From an uncultured Porphyromonadaceae bacterium (GTDB taxonomy: Bacteria; Bacteroidota; Bacteroidia; Bacteroidales; Muribaculaceae), in the NCBI GenBank assembly GCA_947177035.1, contig CAMWSS010000024.1:1-37295 (forward strand): a DNA stretch of 37,295 nucleotides. Reading direction: 5' to 3'. Positions within the stretch are counted from its first letter, which is position 1; the number at the start of each line of letters is the position of its first letter. Below the pieces are notes generated by a model. It made no database searches and was not told the origin of the DNA. It was given only the letters and a program-made list of their open reading frames with translations. The position numbers and the translations under genes are program-made. Below are positions 25,534 to 32,656 of the stretch, in pieces.

Positions 25534-25595
25534 CGGCGAATATCACCCGCATTCACCGCAAATTTGCGGTGAATATTTGCCGTATTCACCGCAAA
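25530..25595. promoter_or_regulatory. Tandem palindromic operator of fic2
   Basis: Two contiguous 33-base units, 25530-25562 and 25563-25595, identical at 28 of 33 positions. Each is a palindrome of the form TTTGCGGtGAAT, 9 bases, ATTCACCGCAAA; unit 1 has one C variant in the left arm. At the junction the arms form a perfect 24-base palindrome (25551-25574). The spacer of unit 2 contains the -33 TTTG (25576-25579). A fifth partial half-site TTTGCGGT (25604-25611) overlaps the -7 box and ends at the ATG. Confidence 0.78.
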
Positions 25596-25607
25596 TCACT
25601 ATTTTTG
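25576..25607 (+). promoter_or_regulatory. Promoter of fic2, leaderless
   Basis: TTTG at 25576-25579, a 20-base spacer and TATTTTTG at 25600-25607. The ATG is at 25612, 4 bases after the -7 box, so the transcript should begin at or next to the start codon. Confidence 0.75.
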
Positions 25608-25611
25608 CGGT

Positions 25612-26721
25612 ATGAGAAAGAATGTAATTCCAAGCGTATACATCTGGCAAAGAGCCAAATGGCCTGATTTCAGATGGAATTCGGATGCATTACTGGAGGC
25701 ATTGAGCCGACTTAACCATGCACATGGCATACTGCACGGTCGGATGCAGATGGTCGGGTTCAGCCAGCAGAGCAGGTCACTGCTGTCGGCCATGACTGAA
25801 GAACTGATCAGTTCCTCCGAGATTGAGGGCATCACGCTGAATCCCGCTTCCGTAAGGAGCAGCATTGCCCGGAGACTTGGTATTGAGGACGGTGTGACAC
25901 TCGCTGAGGACCACTATGTGGACGGACTTGTCGATGTGATGATGGATGCTGTCGGCAATTGTCGCGAACCGCTCACTGCCGAACGGCTCTTTGCATGGCA
26001 CTCGGCTCTGTTTCCGCTCGGACGCAGCGGAATGTTCAGAATCACTGTTGGTGACTGGCGGAAAGGCGACGAGCCGATGCAGGTTGTGTCTGGAGCGATG
26101 GGACATGAGAAAGTGCACTATGAGGCACCCGCGTCGGCTGATGTGCCGGCTGCCATGGAGGCTCTTATCGACTATTGCAACCGTTCCGACCAGTCCCCGT
26201 TTATCATGGCTGCTGTGGTCCACCTGTGGTTTGTCAGCATCCATCCGTTTGACGACGGCAACGGCCGCATCAGCCGCACGCTGGCAGATATGCTGCTGGC
26301 CCGTCTTGATGACAATGCGGCGCGCTATTACAGTATGTCGGCCGAGATCAACCGCAATAAAAAGGCTTATTACGACATTCTTGAGCGCACTCAGAAAGGA
26401 GACCTTGACATAACCGAATGGATCCTGTGGTTTTTTGACTGTCTGGAAAATGCTATCGGCAGAGCGTCGGACAAAGTAGTCGACACAATGAAAAAGGCGG
26501 CCTACTGGTCGAAGTTCTGCAATGTCGATATCAATTGGAGGCAACGCAAGGTGATCAATCGGCTGTGGGACGGATTCGAAGGAAAACTGACCTCATCGAA
26601 GTGGGCGAAGATATGCGGGTGTTCGCAGGATACGGCTCTGCGTGACATCAATGATCTTATCGCCAAGGGGATGCTGCGCAACAGCGGCGAAGGAGGACGC
26701 AGTGCCAACTATGTGATCTGA
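25612..26721 (+). CDS. Fic-domain protein, DUF4172 N-terminus, C-terminal winged helix (fic2)
   Basis: Class II Fic protein of 369 residues, a probable AMP-transferase. The N-terminus (YIWQRAKWPDFRWNSDALLE) is of the DUF4172/Fic_N type. This fixes the start at ATG 25612, because the next Met is at residue 45. The inhibitory motif is SSEIEG (Ser68, Glu72, Gly73). The catalytic loop is HPFDDGNGRISR, from His211 to Arg222, with all key residues. The C-terminus (about 300-369) is a winged helix (SSKWAKICGCSQDTALRDIN, then a GGRSANYVI wing). The body is moderately less GC-rich than dnaJ. It stands alone between two terminators, with an elaborate operator at its promoter. The target protein is unknown; autoregulation is inferred. 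Confidence 0.92.
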   Translation: MRKNVIPSVYIWQRAKWPDFRWNSDALLEALSRLNHAHGILHGRMQMVGFSQQSRSLLSAMTEELISSSEIEGITLNPASVRSSIARRLGIEDGVTLAEDHYVDGLVDVMMDAVGNCREPLTAERLFAWHSALFPLGRSGMFRITVGDWRKGDEPMQVVSGAMGHEKVHYEAPASADVPAAMEALIDYCNRSDQSPFIMAAVVHLWFVSIHPFDDGNGRISRTLADMLLARLDDNAARYYSMSAEINRNKKAYYDILERTQKGDLDITEWILWFFDCLENAIGRASDKVVDTMKKAAYWSKFCNVDINWRQRKVINRLWDGFEGKLTSSKWAKICGCSQDTALRDINDLIAKGMLRNSGEGGRSANYVI

Positions 26722-26745
26722 CAGCGCGCCGGCCACCCATAACGA

Positions 26746-26793
26746 CACCGCCCGCCGGAGGGTGAGTCCGGGCGGGCGGTGGTAAGGGCTTTT
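26746..26793. terminator. Terminator between the convergent fic2 and DUF308 genes
   Basis: Perfect 11-base inverted repeat CACCGCCCGCC (26746-26756) / GGCGGGCGGTG (26771-26781), with further inner pairing CCGGA/TCCGG. It is followed on the + strand by GTAAGGGCTTTTT. Confidence 0.75.
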
Positions 26794-26810
26794 TGCGTGT
26801 GGACGGAAGA

Positions 26811-27371
26811 TCAGTCGTTGCCGTTGTTGACCGCGGGCTTCATGTCATAAGCCAGCAAAGCCAGCGAGAAGCCCCAGTAGATAAACGCGAGCGATGTCAG
26901 GAACGCAACGTTGACCGTATTGCTCACATAACCCTCCTCAAGGAATATGAACCCGATCAGCAGCAAAAGAATGCCATTGACAATGTGGAGCCACCAATAA
27001 CGCTGGCCGCGCGAATTCACCGCGCCGACCAGAGCGCCGACGCCCCAGAAGATGAACACAAAGGCAATGAAATAAGGAAACACTGCCTCGGCCAGAACCA
27101 CACTGCGCACCAGCATGAAGCCGATAAACATATCGATCACACCGCCGGCAAGCCACCAGCCCCATCCGCGGGGACGGTTCACGCCGGCCGACACACACAC
27201 CTGCACCACTCCGGCGCCCACAAGCATCCACCCGAAAAGCACCGAAGCCACCGCATAGCCCTGAACCGGGAAAAACCAATAGGCAAAGCCTGCGATAACC
27301 ATGAGAATACCGACCAGAAGCACGACCCACCATGCTTTGCTCCGGCCCCAGAAATTAACGATTTTTTTCAT
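26811..27371 (-). CDS. DUF308/HdeD-family membrane protein
   Basis: Inner-membrane protein of 186 residues. Six hydrophobic helices in three pairs, rich in Gly/Trp and with short loops, match the HdeD/DUF308 pattern; FWGVGALVGAVNSRG and YWWLHIVNGILLLLIGF are typical pieces. In enteric bacteria HdeD is linked to acid resistance, but most DUF308 members are uncharacterised and the role here is unknown. The start is the ATG at 27369-27371. It is convergent with fic2 and divergent from the GT5-like gene across a 194-base gap. That gap holds the GT5-like gene's promoter; I did not find a convincing promoter for this gene. Confidence 0.82.
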   Translation of the reverse strand: MKKIVNFWGRSKAWWVVLLVGILMVIAGFAYWFFPVQGYAVASVLFGWMLVGAGVVQVCVSAGVNRPRGWGWWLAGGVIDMFIGFMLVRSVVLAEAVFPYFIAFVFIFWGVGALVGAVNSRGQRYWWLHIVNGILLLLIGFIFLEEGYVSNTVNVAFLTSLAFIYWGFSLALLAYDMKPAVNNGND

Positions 27372-27488
27372 GACGTTGATAGAATTTAGTTGTTAAACGT
27401 GTTGTTTCATTCTACATTACTAACATTCCCACAACACCGTTGGTTCACCCTCTGCTGCCACACGGACCATATTAAAAAAGCTAAATTA

Positions 27489-27520
27489 TTAGGCCATACG
27501 GAAAAAAAGCGCTAACTTTG
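27489..27520 (+). promoter_or_regulatory. Promoter of the GT5-like gene
   Basis: TAACTTTG at 27513-27520 is a good -7 box; TTAG at 27489-27492, 20 bases upstream, is a weak -33 box. Confidence 0.5.
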
Positions 27521-27565
27521 TGCAATTGTAAAACCAAACAAACATCTTTTTCCTCCGCATAAAAA

Positions 27566-28402
27566 ATGAGTCAACAGAAGGTTCTCTTCATCTCTCAGGA
27601 AATCACTCCCTATCTGCCGGCCAACGAAATTTCGGAATTTTGCCGTCAACTGCCTCTGGCCGTCCAGGACAAAGGCTTTGAAGTGAGAATGTTCATGCCT
27701 AAATACGGTTGCATCAACGAACGCCGCAACCAGCTCCACGAAGTGATTCGCCTGTCGGGCATGAATCTGATTATCGACGACACCGATCACCCGCTTATCA
27801 TCAAGGTCGCGACCCTTCAGAACTCACGTATGCAGGTCTACTTCATCGACAACGACGACTACTTCCAGCGCCACCCGGCAGTCGAACTGGAAACCGTGTC
27901 GCATCCCGATGACAACGACGAACGAAGCATATTCTTTGTGCGGGGTGTGGCCGAAACAGTCAAGAAACTGCGCTGGGACCCCGTCATCATCCACTGCAGC
28001 GGATGGATCACCGCGGCTGCGCCGGCATACCTCAAGCGCGTCTACAACGACGACCCCTCGTTCAAAAAAGCGAAAATCGTATACTCGCTCATGGACGACG
28101 AACTCATTGCCCCGCTTGACCCGACAATGCAGAAAAAAATGAAGGCCGACGGAATCTCCGACAAACAGACCGGATCCATACGCAACAAAACAATCGACCA
28201 CGCTGCCCTCTGCCGGTTGGCAATGGACCACGCCGACGCCATCGTACAGGCCCGGCAGAACGTCAACCCCGAACTGATCGAATACGCCCGCGCAACCGGA
28301 AAACCATTCATGGAATACCCCGGCGAAGGACCGGAAGCCCTCAAAGCCTACACTGACTTCTACGACACTCTGCTCTCCACTCAGGCTCCTGCAAAAAAAT
28401 GA
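27566..28402 (+). CDS. Stand-alone glycogen-synthase-like (GT5 N-terminal) domain protein
   Basis: Cytoplasmic protein of 278 residues resembling only the N-terminal Rossmann half of GT5 glycogen/starch synthases. KVLFISQEITPYLPANEISE aligns with the synthase start, and VIIHCSGWITAAAPAYLKRV with the DWHTA region. The ADP-glucose-binding Lys-x-Gly-Gly-Leu motif is replaced by PANEI, and the C-terminal catalytic half is absent. It is therefore unlikely to be an active glycosyltransferase. Short proteins of this kind are often annotated as glycogen synthase in Bacteroidetes. Its stop overlaps the DUF4270 start by 4 bases, so the two genes are translationally coupled. Function unknown. Confidence 0.8.
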   Translation: MSQQKVLFISQEITPYLPANEISEFCRQLPLAVQDKGFEVRMFMPKYGCINERRNQLHEVIRLSGMNLIIDDTDHPLIIKVATLQNSRMQVYFIDNDDYFQRHPAVELETVSHPDDNDERSIFFVRGVAETVKKLRWDPVIIHCSGWITAAAPAYLKRVYNDDPSFKKAKIVYSLMDDELIAPLDPTMQKKMKADGISDKQTGSIRNKTIDHAALCRLAMDHADAIVQARQNVNPELIEYARATGKPFMEYPGEGPEALKAYTDFYDTLLSTQAPAKK

Positions 28403-29805
28403 AACGGATTCTCCCCCTGCTGACTCTGACGGCAGCGGCCACAGCCGCAGTCTCCACATACTCCTGCCAGGACTCTCAGGGCGACGTGGGCGGCTCGCTG
28501 GTGCAAGGATCGGTCGAAATCCTGGTTGACTCAGACTTCACCGCCACCGGGCGATCAGTCATCAACAACAGGGTGCAGTCTCGGACCACCACACAGCTGC
28601 TCGGAGCGATACGCGCCAACGGTTACGGCACACTCCGCTCCGATTACGTCACCCAGATGCTCCCCACAAACATGATCGACACCGCGGGCATCGACGCCTC
28701 GGCCGTGGATTCGGTCAAACTCCTGCTCGTTTTCGACAAAGACGGATACGTCGGCGACTCGATGGCACCCATCGGCATCAACATATACCCGCTCAACAAG
28801 GCTCTCCCCTATCCCATATACTCGGACGAAAGCCCGGAGCCATATTATGACCCGGCCGACAAACTCGGATCGGCCGCATTCTCGGCCGCCGGCTACAACG
28901 ACTCGATCGCAGGCGGAGACTACCGCTATGTCTACGTCAACCTGCCACGACAGACCGGAGTAGACTTCTTCAACAAATTCGTGGAAGACCCCACCCTCTT
29001 CTCCGACCCGCTGCGATTCAGCGAAGAATTCTGCCGCGGATTCTATGTCCAGGCAGCCTTCGGATCAGGCCGCGTGACGCGCATCACCGACACCCGCTGG
29101 GTGATGTACTACCACAAGACATATCAGGCCGTCGACACCCTCGGACAGCCCTACGACTCGATCGTGCCGACCTATGGCATCTACATGGCCGCCGCCCCTG
29201 AAATGGTGGCCAACAGCAACATCGAATTCTCGGCCGACGATGCTGTAAAACAGATGACAGACAACGGACGCACCGTCCTTGTCAGCCCTGCGGGCTACGA
29301 CGTCGAAGTGCGCTTCCCGATCGAGGAGATTATCGCCCGCTACAAAGAAAACGCCGGCGACCTCTCGGTAATCAACACCCTCACCTTCAAAGTGCCGGCA
29401 CGGAAAATCGACAACGACAAAGGCATCGGCATGCCGGTCAACATGCTCATGGTGCTCAGCAGCGAAAAAGACGAATTCTTCGCCAAAAACAAACTCCCCG
29501 ACAACGTCAAATCGTTCAACACCAAGTACTCTTCAGCCGACACCGCCTACGTATTCTCCGACATGAGATCATATCTCGTCGAGATGCTCAAAAAGGAAAC
29601 AATAACCCCTGAAGACTACACCTTTACGCTGACTCCGATCGCCGTCGAGACCGAATCATCGGCCAACAGCTACTACTGGCAAGTAACCGAACCCACCATC
29701 AACGCCATCACCCCCATGGTGGCAATGCCATCGATGGTGGAACTGAAACTCGAAAAATCTCAAATAAAACTCAGCTTCAGTAGGCGAAATCTCAAAAATA
29801 ATTAG
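28399..29805 (+). CDS. DUF4270 lipoprotein
   Basis: Exported protein of 468 residues. A signal peptide ends at a lipobox-like TYSC (Cys23), so it should be a surface or periplasmic lipoprotein. The N-terminal VDSDFTATGRSVINNRVQSR and GAIRANGYGTLRSDYVTQM are typical of DUF4270, a Bacteroidetes family of unknown function. The rest is beta-rich with many Asp/Asn/Tyr, and ends in a basic tail (LKLEKSQIKLSFSRR). It overlaps the GT5-like gene by 4 bases, and this gene pair may act together at the envelope. The gene ends 24 bases before the tRNA. Confidence 0.85.
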   Translation: MKRILPLLTLTAAATAAVSTYSCQDSQGDVGGSLVQGSVEILVDSDFTATGRSVINNRVQSRTTTQLLGAIRANGYGTLRSDYVTQMLPTNMIDTAGIDASAVDSVKLLLVFDKDGYVGDSMAPIGINIYPLNKALPYPIYSDESPEPYYDPADKLGSAAFSAAGYNDSIAGGDYRYVYVNLPRQTGVDFFNKFVEDPTLFSDPLRFSEEFCRGFYVQAAFGSGRVTRITDTRWVMYYHKTYQAVDTLGQPYDSIVPTYGIYMAAAPEMVANSNIEFSADDAVKQMTDNGRTVLVSPAGYDVEVRFPIEEIIARYKENAGDLSVINTLTFKVPARKIDNDKGIGMPVNMLMVLSSEKDEFFAKNKLPDNVKSFNTKYSSADTAYVFSDMRSYLVEMLKKETITPEDYTFTLTPIAVETESSANSYYWQVTEPTINAITPMVAMPSMVELKLEKSQIKLSFSRRNLKNN

Positions 29806-29813
29806 TACCTTTG
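29806..29813 (+). promoter_or_regulatory. -7 box of the tRNA-Thr promoter
   Basis: TACCTTTG at 29806-29813, 16 bases before the tRNA, matches TAnnTTTG. No convincing -33 element is seen. It begins 1 base after the DUF4270 stop. Confidence 0.45.
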
Positions 29814-29829
29814 CACCTGCAAAGTTCAA

Positions 29830-29902
29830 GCCACAATAGCTCAGTCGGTAGAGCATTTCATTCGTAACGAAAAGGTCCGGGGTTCGAACCCCCGTTGTGG
29901 CT
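29830..29902 (+). tRNA. tRNA-Thr, anticodon CGT
   Basis: A 73-base tRNA. Acceptor arms are GCCACAA / TTGTGGC, the D arm is GCTC...GAGC, and the T arm is CGGGG-TTCGAAC-CCCCG. The anticodon loop TTCGTAA has anticodon CGT at 29863-29865, reading ACG (Thr). The discriminator base is T and CCA is not encoded. The anticodon-stem pair next to the loop is A-C (A29860, C29868). Confidence 0.97.
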
Positions 29903-29905
29903 CAC

Positions 29906-29940
29906 TCGCCTGCGGCACACCGCCGCGGGCGATTCTTTTA
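29906..29940. terminator. Terminator after tRNA-Thr
   Basis: An 11-base stem TCGCCTGCGGC (29906-29916) / GCCGCGGGCGA (29922-29932) with one G-U pair and a 5-base loop, followed by TTCTTTTA. It ends at the stop codon of the convergent ABC permease. Confidence 0.8.
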
Positions 29941-30747
29941 TCATCTCCGGCGCAAAGAAGAGAGCAGACGCGCGGCCGCATAAAACGCAGCCTGGATAAA
30001 CACGATCAGCGCGGCCGGAGGCACATCGACGGCAGTGGCCGCCATCAGCCCTCCGATGCCCGACAACAGCGAAAACACCGCCGACCACACAACAATGCGG
30101 CTGAAACGCCGGCTCACGCACTCTGCCGCAAGCTGAGGCAACGTGAGCATGGCCATGAGCAGCATGATCCCCACACAGCGGATCATCAACACGATGCCCA
30201 CCGACACCAGCACGGTCATCATCACCGAAATAACCCTCACGGGCAACCCGGCAACCCGGGCGAAATCAGGATCAAACGCCACCGCCTCTATCTTCCGGAA
30301 CCACACGGCCATCAAAACGACCAACACCGCCGTAAACGCGGCAAAGCCCGACAGATCAGCGGCCGTGACTGTCAGAATATTACCGAAAAGCAACGAATTA
30401 AGCTCAGGGACCGAACCCGGAGTGATAAACACGAAATACACCCCTATGGCCATTCCAAGCGCCCAGACCACCGCAATGGCCGAATCCTCGCGCACGCGTC
30501 CGCGCCACGTCAGCCACTCAACGGCCACGGCCGACGCCACCGCAAAAACCCCCGCCGACAGCAGCGGGGCTATGCCGAGAAAATAACCGAGTCCGAGCCC
30601 GCCGAAACAGGCGTGCGTAATTCCGCCACACAACGAAGTCATGCGGCGCGCCACAACATACGAACCGAGAATTCCGGCCGCGACGCTCATCAGCGCCACC
30701 GCAAGAATGGCATTGCGGAAAAACGTATAATCAAGCAGCTCGAGCAT
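29941..30747 (-). CDS. Metal ABC transporter permease (ZnuB/MntB-like)
   Basis: Inner-membrane permease of 268 residues of the ABC-3 family, which imports Zn2+, Mn2+ or Fe2+. It has about seven to eight hydrophobic helices. FFRNAILAVALMSVAAGILGSYVVARRM near the N-terminus (given as FFRNAILAVALMSVAAGILG), the loop ITHACFGGLGLGYFLG, and the helix RCVGIMLLMAMLTLPQLAA are family marks; HACFGGLG is the conserved cytoplasmic coupling region. The ATPase and the substrate-binding protein are not adjacent in this window. It starts 1 base after the mreC stop and so belongs to the purH-mreB-mreC transcript. Metal specificity is not readable. Confidence 0.9.
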   Translation of the reverse strand: MLELLDYTFFRNAILAVALMSVAAGILGSYVVARRMTSLCGGITHACFGGLGLGYFLGIAPLLSAGVFAVASAVAVEWLTWRGRVREDSAIAVVWALGMAIGVYFVFITPGSVPELNSLLFGNILTVTAADLSGFAAFTAVLVVLMAVWFRKIEAVAFDPDFARVAGLPVRVISVMMTVLVSVGIVLMIRCVGIMLLMAMLTLPQLAAECVSRRFSRIVVWSAVFSLLSGIGGLMAATAVDVPPAALIVFIQAAFYAAARLLSSLRRR

Positions 30748-30748
30748 C

Positions 30749-31603
30749 TCAGAATTTGCCTGAAGTATTGATCCGGTCCTGCTCGACGGCCTCTATCTCA
30801 TCTTTCTGAAAATTCTTGATGACGCGCACCGTGCTCAGAGTGGCGAAATCAGTAAAGAGTTCCACCTGCAGCGAATAGAAATTATCGTCGGAATCACGAC
30901 TCTGTCCGATCACCTTTCCAACAGGGATACCCTCGGGAAACACCACCGAATATCCGCTGGTCACCACAGTGTCGCCCAGGGCGAACTCCACATGGCGCGG
31001 CAACTCCTCGAGCACCGCGCGGCGCGGCGAGCGTCCGTCCCACACCAGCGACCCGAAAGCGTTCGATCCTTTCACCTTGCAGGCCAGACGCACCGCGCTC
31101 AACACCGAGATCAGACGCGCCGTGTGCGGCCCTGTCACGTTCACAATGCCGACAATGCCGTTCTGGTCCACCACCCCCATGTCGGGCCTGACTCCGTCAA
31201 GCTCGCCCTTGTCGATGGTGATGAAATTATTGGACCTGACTATCGAATTGTTGATCACATGGGCCATGATGAAGCCATACTGGCTCAGCATCGAATCCAT
31301 CGGCAGAGAGTCGGAGGGAATACGCTCCGCGGCACGGCGCAGGGCCGTGCGCAGATTGATCACCTCCATCTCCAGCTGCGCGTTGCGCTGCTGCAGATCC
31401 TCGTTGATGCCGCGCAGATGGAAATATCCGGTCACGGCCCCTGCCGTGGAGTAGACGCCACGCGCCATGGCCCCGGCAGAGGTCATATAGACATGCTGCT
31501 GATAGGGATTCCCCCTGAACAGCATCACGCAGCTGATTATGGCAAAGAGCAGAAACGTGAACCAGCTCCCGTGCCTGACCAGAAATTCAACAAGCGCTTT
31601 CAA
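30749..31603 (-). CDS. mreC: Rod shape-determining protein MreC (TTG start)
   Basis: Elongasome scaffold of 284 residues that links MreB to periplasmic cell-wall synthases. A single N-terminal membrane helix (about 13-32, FTFLLFAIISCVMLF) is followed by a coiled coil (about 65-95, LQQRNAQLEMEVINLRTALR) and the beta-barrel MreC domain (TIDKGELDGVRPDMGVVDQN, LVWDG, GDTVVTSGYSVVFPEGIPVG). The start is TTG at 31601-31603: upstream the same frame reads AGA, GCG and then the TAA stop of mreB, so no ATG is available, and homology begins here. It lies 6 bases after mreB. mreD, mrdA and rodA do not follow. Confidence 0.93.
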   Translation of the reverse strand: MKALVEFLVRHGSWFTFLLFAIISCVMLFRGNPYQQHVYMTSAGAMARGVYSTAGAVTGYFHLRGINEDLQQRNAQLEMEVINLRTALRRAAERIPSDSLPMDSMLSQYGFIMAHVINNSIVRSNNFITIDKGELDGVRPDMGVVDQNGIVGIVNVTGPHTARLISVLSAVRLACKVKGSNAFGSLVWDGRSPRRAVLEELPRHVEFALGDTVVTSGYSVVFPEGIPVGKVIGQSRDSDDNFYSLQVELFTDFATLSTVRVIKNFQKDEIEAVEQDRINTSGKF

Positions 31604-31609
31604 TCTCGC

Positions 31610-32629
31610 TTAACGGATCAGGAAAGAGAATTTGTCGATATTCTTGAGAGCCACGGCAGTGCCGCGGGCAACGGCCAGAAGCGGCTCGTCGGCCACGTGG
31701 AACTGAATTCCGATCTTGTCGGTCAGACGTTTGTCCAGACCGCGTATCAGCGCGCCGCCGCCGGCCAGCCAGATGCCGTTGCGCACAATGTCGGCATACA
31801 GCTCCGGAGGAGTCTGCTCAAGCGCGCTCAGCACCGCGGCCTCGATCTTCGAGATCGACTTCTCCATGCAGTGCGAGATCTCCTGATACGAAACCGGCAC
31901 CTCCATCGGCAGGGCGGTGATATGGTTCGGGCCTCTCACCACATAGTCCTCCGGCGGATTCTCCAGTTCGGTCAGCGCCGAGCCGACGTGGGTCTTGATG
32001 TCTTCGGCCGTGCGCTCGCCGACCTTCACGTTGTGGGCGCGGCGCATATGGCCGATAATATCTTCCGTCAGGTCATCGCCGGCAATCTGGATCGACTTGT
32101 TGGTGACGATGCCACCCAGCGAGATCACGGCGATCTCGGTGGTTCCGCCGCCTATGTCAACGATCATGTTGCCGTCGGGCGCCTCCACGTCAAGCCCGAT
32201 TCCGAGCGCGGCGGCCATCGGCTCATAGATCATATAGACGTCGCGTCCGCCGGCGTGCTCGCTCGAGTCACGCACGGCACGGATCTCCACTTCGGTCGAA
32301 CCCGACGGGATGCCGACGACCATGCGGAGGCTCGGGCTGAACCAGGTGCGCTTTCCGCTGCTCTTCTTCACCAGACCGCGGATCATCAGCTCGGCGGCGT
32401 TGAAATCGGCGATCACGCCCTTGCAGAGCGGGCGGATCGTCTTGATGTCGGGGCTTTCGCGGCCCTGCATCAGCTTGGCTTCCTTGCCGACGGCCTGAAG
32501 CTTCTGAGTCTTTGTGTTTATGGCGACGATCGACGGTTCGTCGATCACGATCTTGTCATTTTGCAGGATGATGGTGTTGGCCGTTCCCAGGTCAATAGCG
32601 ATCTCCTTTGTCAGAGAGAACAATCCCAT
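31610..32629 (-). CDS. mreB: Rod shape-determining protein MreB
   Basis: Bacterial actin of 339 residues that forms membrane-bound filaments directing side-wall growth. Nucleotide-binding motifs are intact: phosphate 1 IAIDLGTANT near the N-terminus, phosphate 2 MIVDIGGGTTEIAVI, and the adenosine segment WLAGGGALIRGLD. The N-terminal MGLFSL offers a short amphipathic membrane anchor. The length is normal. It starts 27 bases after the purH stop and is followed by mreC, the conserved Bacteroidetes order. Confidence 0.98.
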   Translation of the reverse strand: MGLFSLTKEIAIDLGTANTIILQNDKIVIDEPSIVAINTKTQKLQAVGKEAKLMQGRESPDIKTIRPLCKGVIADFNAAELMIRGLVKKSSGKRTWFSPSLRMVVGIPSGSTEVEIRAVRDSSEHAGGRDVYMIYEPMAAALGIGLDVEAPDGNMIVDIGGGTTEIAVISLGGIVTNKSIQIAGDDLTEDIIGHMRRAHNVKVGERTAEDIKTHVGSALTELENPPEDYVVRGPNHITALPMEVPVSYQEISHCMEKSISKIEAAVLSALEQTPPELYADIVRNGIWLAGGGALIRGLDKRLTDKIGIQFHVADEPLLAVARGTAVALKNIDKFSFLIR

Positions 32630-32656
32630 TTGTGGCAGATAATATTAAACAAGCTC

